Below, one piece after another: positions 51,379 through 63,131 of a stretch of DNA of 64,000 bases (the first letter of the stretch is position 1; the number at the start of each line of letters is the position of its first letter). The translations under genes and the position numbers were made by a program. Origin of the DNA: Warburgia ugandensis (lineage: Eukaryota > Streptophyta > Magnoliopsida > Canellales > Canellaceae); the NCBI GenBank assembly GCA_035236585.1, contig CP141139.1:52955217-53019216 (forward strand), given 5' to 3'. A model generated the notes under the pieces. It did no database searches, had not been told where the DNA came from, and was given only the letters and a program-made list of their open reading frames with translations.

Positions 51379-54300
51379 CTACAAATTAAAATTCATAATA
51401 TGATCTGTCCATTCCATGTTAATATCGTCTAGATCTAATTGGGAGTAATTCTTGCTTCCCAGATTTGCCTGCAAGAAACATATAATAACTTAGTTCAGAC
51501 ATATAATCTTGGATTTAGTCAAGAAATATACAAATCAAAAGTGTAACATTGGTCAGTAAGTCTTACCTTTGTGAGATTGTAACTCCATTGCGAATGAGGG
51601 TTCTCATGTATTTGAGAACATAATACCCACACTCCCAATCTGATTTTTGTTTAGGGTGCTGCAGAACAATGTCACCAAAGACAATAGAAAAGGTTCAAAA
51701 TATAATGTCCAATAAGTTCAGGTTTAAAATTATATCAAAGAGTCTAAAGAGCAGTAATTAGTAAGCCGTACCTTGGCCTTCTTCCAGTTGAGTTTTGGTG
51801 GGTGGTGAATGCCTTCCTTCTCAGCCCAGTTATACCATGCTCTACACACATATAATTGAAAATTATTAGATTATAAATATTATGATAGTTGCTAGGTGAG
51901 TAGTTATATTATAATGAAAGGAATAATAAAGACTTACTTGTTTATAATTTCCATCAGGTGTTCCCGAATGTGTGCTCCATAGGAATAAAAAAAAATTGTA
52001 TGGCCACCATGCACATCCAAAGCTAGCAGCATCCAATGGGACCTATAAAAACAATAATTCAATTGAATGTTCTCTAATCTTAACTAATATAGTATTCACG
52101 TGTATGAATTATGAAATTGAAATAGCATAATTAAGCAACATATGTTACAAAACGTACCCGCTATTGTAAGGAATCAGTAAGGCTTGCCCATTCGTGCAAC
52201 CCATGAGCTCAGGAATGATATCTTCACTTTGTTTGTCCGCAGACACATAGTCCAATCGAAAGACAAGAGAAGGGTTAAGGAACTTGTAAATGTCTTTGAC
52301 ATCTAATCTTTGCAAGATAACATGCAAATACCTGCATTAGGAATTTGGGTTAATGCCAAATGATTATCAAGTGTTATTAAAAAAGCAAGTAATGTTACTT
52401 TGATTCATAATAGTCTAACTCTAATAGAGCAGTTACACGACAACATACCCTATATAGACTACAATGCGCATGTATTCCAATTGAGCCATATTACATATGG
52501 CTAAGAGGTTTTCCTTGAAGAGTGGAACCTCAACCACATTGTTTGAAAGCACACTTGCCTCTATCCTTACGGAGTTCATTGTGTTATCTTCATTGGCTAG
52601 TATGTATAGTACCCTTAGGAATGGAGGTGTGTTAGGTGGAACCTCCACTTGATCCCTACACTGTAGATGTAACATTTTAGAAATTAGTAATGAATATATA
52701 CAACATATACTGGTATAACAGCATATATAAAGGAAGAGAGACAGTGAGATAAAATTATAATATTTTATAATATAACATTGTGACTTGTGAGCACCTAACA
52801 AGTGCTTAGAACTTGTTAGTTGTTGCATTGTTCAAGTCCACATGTAACATGATACAATTATGCAAATATATAAAATTAATAGTCTAATACTACCTAGGAA
52901 GGCTGGGATGGGGCTAAACTTGCCACTACGCCATAATTTGTTGGTGGCGACGATGAGGTTCACTTCAATTGCCCCTTATGCTACTTTTGGTGATCCAACA
53001 TGTTACAGACAATATTAATCAATTAACAATTTAGGATGACTTATAAAAGATAGGAGAAAATGATGCCATGACTACAGTTACAATATATGTACATTGGAAT
53101 TGGATATCATTAGTTTGATATGTTTCTTTGGCCAACACACATGATATCCAATTGCATCCCCAGCCATTTCAAGATCATCCCCTTTGATTGGAAATGGAAG
53201 GGGAGCATCTAGTTGAATGGCAGCAGTGATGCACACGTACTTAGTGTGGAGGCATCAACATGCCATGCAAGGTGGTGGAAGTCATGGGCCGAACCTCATA
53301 TAGTGTTGCCACAGCTGCATAGTTCTTAGATGTATGTAGCTGCAACATGCATTGACCCACTTATATATAATAATTAGTGATGTAATATAAACATAAAAGG
53401 TTAGTAAATAAGTAACATTGTAAAACTACACATGTCAATATACATACCTCACTGATCGGGACATCACATTCAAGTACTTGTTCTGCCACCTCTTCATCTG
53501 ATGGAGGACTAGGAGTGTAGCTATTGTCAGATTGGGGTGGTTGAACTTGAGGTTGAGGTTGAGCTTGAGGGCCAACATCCTCACATGAGGTTCTTCCACC
53601 ACCATGGAGTTCCTTCAATAGTTGATCTTTGATCTTGCTATATATCTCCACAACTATTTGCTTCTTCCATTCTTCCAATTCTTGTAACGTAGGAGCCTTT
53701 TGTTTAGGGAAGAACTTGGAAGGAACAACACCCCGACCTTGGCTCCTAACCCAGCCAGGGTGCTCATCCTTGTTGCCCATTGCCTTATACAGGATGTCCC
53801 CCTTTACAGCAGTGTTGCTAAGAGTCCCTATAGTTGCACTTGCACTCTCTTAGGTCAACTCTTTTTGCACACGTAAAGATCATAATATGATCAAATCACT
53901 ATTATATTGTAATATTTATATAATGCAATATGCAAGGGTAAAAAAGTATAAAACTATTTAACTAGGTAGTATACACATAAAGTAAAAGTATAAAACTTAA
54001 AGTCTTAAACCACTTACAATTCTTGAAGCAATTGCTATAGTTGTCTAGTTGGCAAAGGTGTGGGAGTTATGCCCTTTGGAATGTGCCATTTTCCATAGAA
54101 GAGCACGGTCGATGGGCTCTGTTGTCCCAGCCTTCTTTTGCTGTTAAGAGAGACACAAAGTCAGAGTTAATAAAATAAAAATCTACTATGATTAGACAAA
54201 TGAAATGTCACATGATATACTTACTTCATCTGCCTCTAATCGTGCGTAGCCAACCCTTGAAAGTTGGTGCTGCATATGGTTCTGTGCACATGCCTTTTAT

Positions 54301-55159
54301 ATGCTTTGCTTGGACATCAAAGTAATGTAATCAAAATATAATCAAATATAATAATTATAAGAATCAAAATTTAGCTTCGCTAGTTCAAGTTGTGATTACC
54401 TCAAAATCAGGAGATAGCCTATACTGTACAAATTGATTCCATGCTTCCTGGTCAATGAAGCAGGAATACAACTGAGGGACCATGTTAAGGCTAGAAGGAT
54501 CATGGGAATTTTGAAGTATGTACTTTCTTGCAAGTTCACTCTTCCATTTCCTCTATTATTCACTAGCTCCTAACAATGCTTGCTTCTTGCACTCATCAGA
54601 TATGTCAAAGGAAGACTACAAAACAAGCAGGTTAAGTGACTAACTAACTAGTGAGTAATTGAGTATTGTAGCAACTTTGTGTATCATGATTCATATGCAA
54701 ACAAAAACAAAATATATAAATATAAGGGACATATTATATTATATGTAGGAAGAATTTACATACCTTGACCATTTTTCATATTGCATCTTTGACTTCTAGT
54801 GATACAAGTCTCCAATCAGTCACTGATACAGGCATAAGTCTTCTAACAATGTAGCATATGAAGCTAGCATAAGCATGTGCAGTACCACCTATCGGTTGGC
54901 TTCTACTATTGAATTGCACAGTTTCTTTGATTCCCTTGGATGTTCTCTTATTTATATGATCCATTTGTGTTGGCCCCCTGGCCTTTCTTTTGACATTGAC
55001 AGTGACAAGTGGTGTTAGTGGTGGACATGTGCTTGATAGCCTTGATTGTTCTGCTTCTGTCTGTTGTAGTTGTTGTTCTTGTTGTACTTCTACCTTTTCT
55101 AATTCTTCTTGTACTACTTCTTCCTATTCTTGTTCTAGTTGTACTTCTTCTTCTTCCAT
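51379..55159 (-). pseudogene. CACTA TNPA-like (Ptta/En/Spm) and ULP1 protease pseudogene
   Basis: Minus-strand model from the ATG at 55,157-55,159, with exons at 54,764-55,159, 54,400-54,615, about 54,225-54,320, 54,018-54,140, 53,448 to about 53,865, less certain ones at about 52,890-53,340, then 52,449-52,660, 52,158-52,331, 51,938-52,042, 51,773-51,841, 51,567-51,658 and 51,379 to about 51,468. Most boundaries have good GT/AG sites. The N-terminal half has the plant Ptta/En/Spm (Transposase_24) pattern: FNSRSQPIGGTAHAYASF, SVTDWR, RYxKWKSEL-like, LSRVGYARLEAD, DILYKAMGNKDEHPG. The C-terminal half is a ULP1-type cysteine protease, with SHWMLLALD carrying His and SDWECGYYVLKYM carrying Cys (codon 51,629-51,631). 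Stops: TAG 55,124-55,126, TGA 54,776-54,778, a tandem pair at 54,553-54,558, and others in exons 3-5. The protease exons from 52,660 to 51,567 read through without a stop. The final exon phase is uncertain. Such proteins normally bind subterminal repeats (TNPA). Confidence 0.82.
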
Positions 55160-55414
55160 GTTCGCTTCATAAATAAAAATGAAAATGACCACAGTTAGAA
55201 AAGTGAAAATTGGAAAGTGTAAGTGAAATAACTTAGTGCATTAGAAGCGATAATCAAAAGGTATTAGTCAAAGATGATGAGATCAAACAAAGGAGGAAAA
55301 CATACTTTCAAAAATTGTTAAATGACAATGGCTCTGAGAATATAGCTTATAGGGATGGAAAATACTATAAATCTAAATAACATTGGATATTATAGATATG
55401 AACGTAGGATTATA

Positions 55415-55900
55415 ATACCTTAAGTGAAAGAGGCTTTGAAAAAGATGAAATTAGGAAAGGCCTTGGGGCCTGATTAATGGTATACCAAATAACCAAATTA
55501 CCAATAGAGGTTTGGAAGCATAAGGGAGATATTGCCAATTTGCCATATTGGGGTAGTTTGGTTAACTGAGTTGCTTAACAACATTATAAAATCAAAGAAA
55601 ATGCCTGATGAGTGATGAGTGGAGAAAAAGCTCTATTGTACTACCAATCAATTTATAATAAGAATAAGGAAGACATATAGAGCTGCACTACTTAATAATT
55701 ATCAAGGGATCAAACTTATTAGCAATACCATGAAACTTTTTGAAAGAGTGATTGAGAAGAGGCTATGACATGAAACAAGTGTATGAAAGAATCAATCAGT
55801 TTGGTTTCATATTGCTTGCAAATGCAGGGCTATATAGAGTTATAGGCATAATTAAAGATATGTATGACAGTACAATTACTATAGTATGAAGGAGATAACA
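55415..55900 (+). mobile_element. RTE-type LINE reverse transcriptase fragment
   Basis: Broken frames match plant RTE-clade LINE reverse transcriptase: ALKKMKLGKALGPD at about 55,430-55,472, IIKSKKMPDE near 55,585-55,612, NNYQGIKLISNTMKLFERVIEKRL near 55,695-55,768, and VIGIIKDMYDS near 55,842-55,875, which lies much further along in a full-length protein. An internal deletion is therefore present. Stops and shifts throughout. Nested inside the hAT unit. Confidence 0.78.
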
Positions 55901-56436
55901 AATGTTAAAACCACTAGTGGTGAGACTGGTGTGTGATTGTTAGGGTTAACACTTAATGGTTTTTAACCCTATATTCTAAGAAGTAATTGTAATGTAATAT
56001 ATAAGACTACAAGAGACAAGGGTGGTGCTATTGCTTGTGCTTGCTATAGCTATTGCTACATAAAAAAAAATGGAGACATTACATTTACATAGAGTTCTCA
56101 ACTTCCAAGAGCATAATAGAATATGAACCAGTACCTGATGATGATGAACCTCCTTCCATTACGGTCGTCTGTCGGTTTCTGCCTTTTGAGTTTTTTCCCT
56201 TGCTAAGGTTTCAAATTTTCCCTCTCCCCCTCTCCTTCTTCTTCTCACCGACACTCTTCTTCTGGTTTATGTGTTTGCCCTGGTTCTAGTTGAACTGTTG
56301 AACTTGAAGGACTTAGCCACTTAGGTAAGGGTAGAACCGTAGAAGTAGGACTAGGGTAGGGAGAGGAGAGGAGAAGAAATGAAATGCGATTATGCGAAGG
56401 TGAACAGTGAAAGGCGGGAGAAGAAAGATTTAATGT
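55901..56436. other. Noncoding segment before palindrome array B
   Basis: No gene recognised. A pyrimidine-rich stretch lies at about 56,160-56,270. Two overlapping open frames on opposite strands are of low complexity. Confidence 0.35.
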
Positions 56437-56690
56437 AATATAAATATAGGACGGTTTAGAAATAACCGCCTTATAAGTACAAAATATAGGACGATTATCA
56501 ATTAACCGTCCTATATAAGAAAAATAATAGTACACTTATATAAGATGGTTAACAAATAACCACTTATAAATAATATATATAGGACGGTTCCTAGATAACC
56601 ATTTAAAAAACATAGGACGGTTATTAAATAACCGTCTTATACTATTATATCATAAAAGGATAGTTTTTCTTTAACCGTCTTGTAATTACT
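56437..56690. repeat. Palindrome array B
   Basis: About six palindromes of the same GGACGGTTA...TAACCGTCC type as array A; examples are 56,480-56,515 and 56,610-56,642. It lies on the 5' side of the TNPA-like gene, so arrays A and B bracket that gene. Confidence 0.86.
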
Positions 56691-58614
56691 TAGAAAATTA
56701 AAAAGCAATTATGTAAATATCATCCTTGATCAACTTCATCAAGGAGATTATCCTTCAATTTCATGGATTTCACCTCTTTTAAAGCTAGATTTCTTAATTG
56801 AACACAGATTAGCCTCTTATAACAACTGATTCCATGTTTCAAAGTTACAATATCATTCATCAAATTATCAATGGATCATAAGAGAAACATACTCATATTT
56901 AAAAACAACTGATTCCATGCTCCACATAACATATTAACATAAATTAAAACAACTCATACTCATTACTTGTTGAGGACCTAAGTTTGGTTGAGGATGAGTA
57001 ATTAGAGAAATAGTTATGTAATTAACTAATCTTAGACTCTTAGTTGAGGAGAGCATGTGCTTAAAATGAGTTATGTAAGTATGAGTAAAGAAATACTTAT
57101 GTAATCTAACGAACTCATCTTAGTTGAGGATGAGCTTAAAAAGAAAAAGTTATGTAAGCATCACTGTATGAGTAAAGAAAGAGTTATGTAATTAACTCAT
57201 CTTAATTGAGTAGAATTGAGAATGAGAAGCATGACTGCATGAGCTTAAAGAGACAGAGTTATGTAGGGATGACTGTATGAGTATGAGTAAATAAAGTGTT
57301 GTGTAATTAACTCAACTTAGTTACTTAGTTGAGGATGAGCTTAAAAATACAGAGTTATGTAAGTAAAAATCATACTCATTAGTTGTTGAGGTTGAGGAGA
57401 AGTAAATAAAGAGTCATGTTATTAACTCATTAAGTGAGAAATGAGAATTACTGAATGAGAATAGAAGCAGTTATGTAATTAACTCAGTAGTTGAGAATAA
57501 CTGAATGAGTATAGAAAGAGTTGTGTAATTAAGTGTATAGTAGATAATAAGTATAGAAAGGGAATAGTTATGTAAATTATTAACTCATTAGGTGAGTTAC
57601 TATCTTTTACTTTCCATGGATAATGGATGAATGAGTTATTCCCATTCTATTATCATCAATTGGGAGTTAGAATTTTGAAATTAGAAACATTGGTAACTTG
57701 TTAATTAATGAGTTATTCCCAATCTATTATCATGAGCATTTATAATTTTATATAATATATGACAGTTACTCACTTATACAAGTTACAAAACTTATTAATT
57801 AATTATCTTGTAAGTGTAACTTGTTATTGACAATGTGTAGCTAATCTTAAAATGAATGATAAGAGAATAGTAAGTGAGGCTAAACTTAAGGCCATATGAT
57901 ATGATGATCACTATCATAGACTAGGATCAAGATAAGGTGTGAGAAAGATGTGTTTAATTTAAACATACAAAAATAAGACAACCACAACAGAAGGACTTAG
58001 TCACTTACTCTTAGACCACGTTAAGTGCATTAGATTAGAACTTAGATGATGAGATGATCAAAGATTCAAAGGATACTACATTACTACTCATGATTATCAT
58101 GAGTCATGAGTCATAGTGTCAACTGTCATACTAGTCAAGTTTGTCAAGACGCAAGACTCAAGAGTCAAGACTCAAAGATGGTGGCACCACCAGACCAGAT
58201 CAAATCAAGAAAAGGTGGGAATTTTACTTTCAATTTCAAAAACTACAGTCTACTAGTACTAACTACTAAATGACTATTGCCTTAGATAATTACTTAACAG
58301 TTAACACTTAATAATTACTTAACAGAACAGGTTAAGGACCTAAGCATATGCTTTCAACTTTTTATTTTGTTTTCCTGCCACTGAAAAGGGGGCCCACATG
58401 TCGGATAGGACATCAAAGACTCAAAATATTTGATAAATGATTGAAGTGTAAGTTTCATTGACTCCACTTGCCACTTGCCAGTTTGGAATTGGACTATTGG
58501 AGGAGGAGAGGCTGTCTGTCCTTGTCCGGCAATCACTGGCACATCACACATCACACATGACACATCACAGTCACACTCCCATGAAGTGTGCCACACAGCC
58601 ATAGTGCTAAGTAA
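56691..58614. other. Spacer between arrays B and C
   Basis: No gene recognised. It contains the minisatellite at 56,950-57,610, further AT-rich sequence, and CATCACA repeats near 58,535-58,570 in front of array C. An 82-codon minus-strand frame (58,354-58,602) has no recognised motif. Confidence 0.4.
56950..57610. repeat. Degenerate minisatellite
   Basis: About eight to ten irregular copies of a unit containing AGAGTTATGTAATTAACTCA, followed by TTAGTTGAGGATGAGCTTAAA. Spacing is roughly 60-100 bases. The core is itself partly palindromic (GAGTTA...TAACTC). Confidence 0.75.
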
Positions 58615-58965
58615 ATAAAGGATGGTTGCATAAGAACGGTCCTATTTTTCAACATTTATAGGATGATTCAATTCTAACCGTCCTTTATGAATGTAAAATT
58701 ATAGAACAGTTATTTGTTAAGCGTCCTATATTTATATAAAATAGGACGGTTATCAAATAACCATCCTATAATGAAATATAAAATAGGACAGTTAGATGAT
58801 AACCGTCCTATTTTTTTTCCAAAATAGGACCGATATTTACATTAAAATAGGACAATTATCGATTAACTGTCTTGTAATGTCGATGGTTAAGGTTAGCTTA
58901 CATTGTAACAATCTTTTAGTTTTTCTTAAATTATAAGACGGTTGTTACCGAGCCATCTTGTATTA
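58615..58965. repeat. Palindrome array C
   Basis: About seven palindromes of the GGACGGTTA...TAACCGTCC type, for example 58,740-58,772 and 58,788-58,815. Located about 250 bases upstream of the hAT transposase start. Confidence 0.86.
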
Positions 58966-59215
58966 GGTTTTTTAAATTTACCTTTTATTTAGCATGATCA
59001 CGATGGATCTGACTAATGATCAATGGGAGAGAAAGAGAGTGAGTGAGAGTCTGATTGAGAGAGTACTAATATAATAACAGATACTGATTTACACTTAGAT
59101 GTTTAGAGTGAATCTGTTAAAGCCCATTCCCAACCCAACCCAAGCTTTTACATCTCTTTCAGATTTTTCTTCCCAAATATCTTCAAGACTTCAACCATTC
59201 TAAATTTCTAACACA

Positions 59216-61736
59216 ATGAGCAGCACACCTACAGCACCACAGGTATGCTTTTGTTTTTTGTTATTTCTTTATGATTCTGACTCTTTTCATTGATCACTCC
59301 CTTATTAGTAATTGGTGTAGTGTTACTGTGACAATGCGAACTAAATTTTGTTTATCATTTTCATTTTGCAATACAGGCACAAGTTGGGAGCACTGATGCT
59401 TCTAATAATTTGAATATGTTGCATGACAATGACGATGATGAGCTTGATGATTTGGAGAACGTGGAGTCAGTTTCAAAATTCACCAGAGGTAAAAAGCATA
59501 GGAAGCTAATGTCTTCGGTTTGGAATTTTTTTAAACACCTTCCAGTATCAAAAGATGGAAGGCAAAGGTGTAAATGCAAGAAGTGCTTTGCGATATATAT
59601 ACTTGTGATAGCAAATTTGGTACTGGTAATTTAAAACGTCATATAAAGACTTGTCAATGGAGTTCTTCTCATGATATAGGCCTATTGCTTTTATCTCAAA
59701 GTCAGGGGAGTATGTCACTAAGTTCAGCTTTAGATAATAAGTTTGATCCTGAAGTTTATCTTAAGTTCGTAGCAGCTGCAATAGTTATGCATGATTTGCC
59801 TTTCCAATTTGTTGAGTATGATGGAATTAGACCTCTACTAAAATATTTGCGTGCATATTTGCATTTGATTAGTAGAAATATAGGAAAAGTAGATGTTCTG
59901 AGAATGTATAAAAGAGAAAAGGGAAAAATAAAAGAGATGTTAGAGTTGGCACTTGGTAGGATAAGTTTGACATTTGATTTGTGGACTTCTTGTATTACTA
60001 ATGGTTATATAAGTCTCACAGTACATTTTCTAGATAGTCAATGGGTCTTACATAAGAGGATATTAAATTTCTATTTTCTACCACCTTCACATAATGGAAT
60101 ATCATTGGCAGAAAAGATATACTCATAATTGGTAGAATGGGGGATTAAGAAAAAGATTTTTTTAATCACTTTAGACAATGCTTATGCTAATGATTCTTCT
60201 GTTGAGGTGTTAAGGCATCAATTAAATATCAGGAACACTCTTGTTTGTGGTGGAGAGTTCCTTCATCTTCCTTGTTGTTGTCATGTTTTAAATTTGATTC
60301 TGCAAGATGATTTGAAAGAAACTGATGATGCTATTCATAAAATTCAAGAGAGTATTAAGTATGTCAAAGAATCGCAAAATAGAAAATAATTTATTTTAGA
60401 GTGTGTGAATCACATGTCAATTGAGACAAGAAAGGGCTTAAGACAAGATTGTCCTACAAGATGGAATTCAACCTATGTGATGCTTGAAAGTGCTCTTTGT
60501 TACCAACGTGCATTTTTTCACTTAGAACTAAGTGACTTAAATTATAAGCATTGTCCTTCTTTCGATGAATGGGAAAAGGCTACAAAAATTTCAAAGTTTT
60601 TGGCAGTTTTTTATGATGCCACCTACATGTTTTTTAGATCTAAGTATCCCACGAAAAATCTCTACTTTCGTGCAGCATTTGGGATTTATTTGACCTTAAC
60701 ACAATACATGAGAAGTGATGATGACTATATGAAGTGTATGTCCACCCAAATGTTTGCCAAGTTTTCAAAGTACTAGTCTAGATTCAGCACCATTTTGGCA
60801 ATTGCATATGTGTTGGATCCTCGATATAAGCTCTCCTTTGTGGAATTCTCATACAAGAAATTGTTTGGTAATGGTTGCTTGGAGTTTGCTCAAGTTTGGG
60901 ATAAGTTATTCTCTCTCTTTAATGAATATATGGTTAAGAGTTCTCCTATTTCTTCCTCATCTTTCCTAGTGGCTAGAGGTAGTGATGATAAATAGAACTT
61001 GACATATAGTCAAGATATTTTAGATGTCATGAAGGTAATTATATTTATAATTGTATCTTTCATTATATGTCGCTTAGCATATTAAAATTTATATGAATTG
61101 TCTTACAGTAAGTTGAATAATATAATTGCATTTGCATTAGGAACTTGATTCATTTGAAAGTGAAGGAGGTTCTTTGGCTATGCAAAAATCACAATTGAAG
61201 CTTTATTTGGATGAATAAAGATTGCAAGAGTCAAAGCTGGACATTCTTGTATTCTGGAAAAGCAATCAATACATGTTGGTTGACTAATAATCTCTTGTCT
61301 TATGAAAACACTATTTTTTATAATCTTATTTACATGTATATTTGATTCAAATGTTGATTTTAGGTATCCTGAACTTGCGACCATGGCTCATGATGTCTTG
61401 AGCATTCCCATATCTACAGTTGCATTAGAGTCTGCTTTTAGTGTTGGTGGTCGGGTTCTTGACCAAGATAGATTTGCTTTAAAGTCAGATACGGTGCAAG
61501 CATTGATATGTGTAAGAGATTGACTATATGGATTGAAAGGTAATAATTTATGATTCTATATTTATATTATATTTTATATGAGCTTAATAATGACTAATTG
61601 ATGTTTATTCTATATGATTGTAGACTCTGCCATTATAGTTACCATGGATGAGCTTACTGTGGACATTGTAAGCATAAGTAGCAGTGCAGGATCTCCTCAA
61701 CCAACTGAAGACTCTAGAACAATTCATTTTGATTAA
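59216..61736 (+). pseudogene. hAT transposase pseudogene
   Basis: Five-exon model: 59,216-59,242, 59,377-61,034, 61,141 to about 61,275, 61,364-61,539, 61,624-61,736. The first exon is tiny (MSSTPTAPQ). Domains: BED-type zinc finger (SSVWNFFKHLP... CKKC ... LKRHIKTC, about 59,515-59,655); RNase H-like catalytic core with FDLWTS and LDNAYAND, which carry the likely catalytic Asp; the CCHVLNLILQD block at about 60,277-60,308; TRWNSTYVML at about 60,454-60,483; and the C-terminal hAT dimerisation domain (IPISTVALESAFSVGGRVLD, about 61,405-61,465). Disruptions: an extra TA in the run near 59,590-59,602 shifts the frame; stops at 60,126-60,128, 60,387-60,389, 60,774-60,776, 60,993-60,995, 61,216-61,218 and 61,521-61,523. 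Its location near the right end of a hAT-bounded unit suggests this is the element's own enzyme gene. Confidence 0.9.
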
Positions 61737-62619
61737 TTTGTATAATTTTCATAACTTATATTAATTTTTTGTGTTTGATACATTGATGGAAGTAGATTTC
61801 CCTCAAGTGCTACTTAATCCCTAGTTATTTACTACTATTGCGGTTATTTGATTCATTTAAATCTCTTTTAGACCTCATGTGAGTGGTGTAAAGTACTGTG
61901 TTGCTTCTAAATAAAATATTATAGGAACTTTATTGGTAATTTGGTATGGGCCTTTCATGATTCACCAATACAGTAGTTGGTAATGCTTTTCTATGTTTGT
62001 TTGTGTAATTGTCGTGCAGATCAATGGATGGAGCAATGACCAATGACAATGAGCATGAAAGGAAAGGAGTTGGGGAAATGAATTCCATCTTGTCAATTCA
62101 TGTGGGGGTTGAAAGTTCTAGTTCATAATTGAAAGAACCATGCCATCTGGTCTTCTTATGTTCTTTCCAATTTCTAGTTTCCATTCATTGAAAAGTGTAC
62201 TATTGGGGCCCTTTTGTCCTGACTCCTCGATTGCATTTGCTACAACAATTCCATTTATTGGTCCTATCTTGTGTGCTAGCCTCTTTTGCTGGCTGAGGTA
62301 GTGAGGCTCTTCACCCTACATAAGAAAGCTTGAATATGAAGTTCTGGTTCTTGAATGAGGACATCTTACAACTTACTCAAGTTAAGCATTTAGATTTAAC
62401 TTTAAGTGCCATGCCATGTGCTATTGTGCTAAACCCAAGCATTGAAAGCTTGAAACAAGTATATGCAATTTCTGATTTCTGTTATAGAAGCTCATTGCAT
62501 CAAGGCATCATCATCTCCTTCAAAAGATCAGTAGTAATGAAGTATCCATTTGGGGCCAACTTTTCAGAATCAGAAGATTACAGATATGAGATAGCCGTGT
62601 TGGGATCTAGTATAAGTTA
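61737..62619 (+). other. 3' flank of the transposase gene, with an unassigned ORF
   Basis: Mostly noncoding. A 96-codon frame at 62,330-62,620 (NEDILQLTQVKHLDLTLSAM, VVMKYPFGANFSESEDY) has fairly balanced composition and may be a captured host-gene piece. No family is recognised. Confidence 0.35.
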
Positions 62620-62885
62620 GACATATATAGGACGGTTAATAAGTAACCATCTTATTAAAGATTTTAACTCTTAGGCTATAGGATGATTAATACATAACCA
62701 TCCTATAATTTTATGCCTTCTCTAAGATGGTTAAGTAGGCGTCTTATATTTTATGTTATATAGATCGGTTACTAAATAATCATCCTATATTTTTATCATC
62801 TCATTTTTTCTAGGAAGGTCATTTCATAACCGTTCTATATTTTGTTTTTAAAGGACAATTATTAAATAACCGTCCTATATTAACG
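62620..62885. repeat. Palindrome array D
   Basis: About six palindromes of the same type, for example 62,624-62,655 and 62,848-62,880. It ends about 250 bases from the right terminus, mirroring array A at the left. Confidence 0.86.
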
Positions 62886-63119
62886 ACAGTTTTTAACTAA
62901 CTCGTGTCAAGGAATCAAGTTGTTTCATGTCGTGTCATCCAACATGACTCAGTCACTTTATCGTGTTAGACAGGTCGTGTCGTGTCAAATTTTTTAGAAC
63001 TGGGTCGTGTACAAGTCATGGGTTTTTGACATGACAATTAATCCTGTTGTGTTCGTGTCGACCCATAACTCTAATCGTGTTGTGTTCATGTCGATACAAA
63101 CACGACCCTCCAACTCGAA
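62886..63119. promoter_or_regulatory. Right subterminal zone of the hAT element
   Basis: Dense in GTGTCG/GTCGTGTC words (for example 62,968-62,985 and 63,050-63,062), mirroring the left zone. Probable transposase-binding region by analogy with other hAT elements. Confidence 0.65.
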
Positions 63120-63131
63120 TTGCCAGCCCTA
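63120..63131 (-). repeat. hAT terminal inverted repeat, right
   Basis: TTGCCAGCCCTA, the inverse of 49,963-49,974 with one mismatch, followed directly by the second target-site copy. Confidence 0.9.

Larger units (their letters stand above)
49963..63131. mobile_element. 13.17-kb composite hAT transposon
   Basis: Left end TAGGGATGGCAA (49,963-49,974) and right end TTGCCAGCCCTA (63,120-63,131) are inverted repeats with one mismatch, flanked by an exact 8-base duplication. Each end has about 220-260 bases rich in GTGTCG/CGACAC words, then an array of palindromes. The interior carries a hAT transposase pseudogene (+, 59,216-61,736), a TNPA-like/ULP1 pseudogene (-, 51,379-55,159), two more palindrome arrays, an RTE LINE fragment and a minisatellite. 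The length is far above that of typical hAT elements (about 3-5 kb). The intact duplication says the whole unit is either one insertion or a hAT later enlarged by internal insertions. Confidence 0.88.

Noticed and set aside
54990..55172. Ser/Cys-rich plus-strand frame
   Set aside because: Antisense shadow of the Glu/Gln-rich N-terminal exon of the TNPA-like pseudogene.
50188..58604. A standard CACTA element from CACTAAATATGACGG (50,188) to ...CATAGTG (58,604)
   Set aside because: The two ends agree only in the CACTA pentamer, no 3-bp target duplication was found, and array C lies outside the proposed right end.
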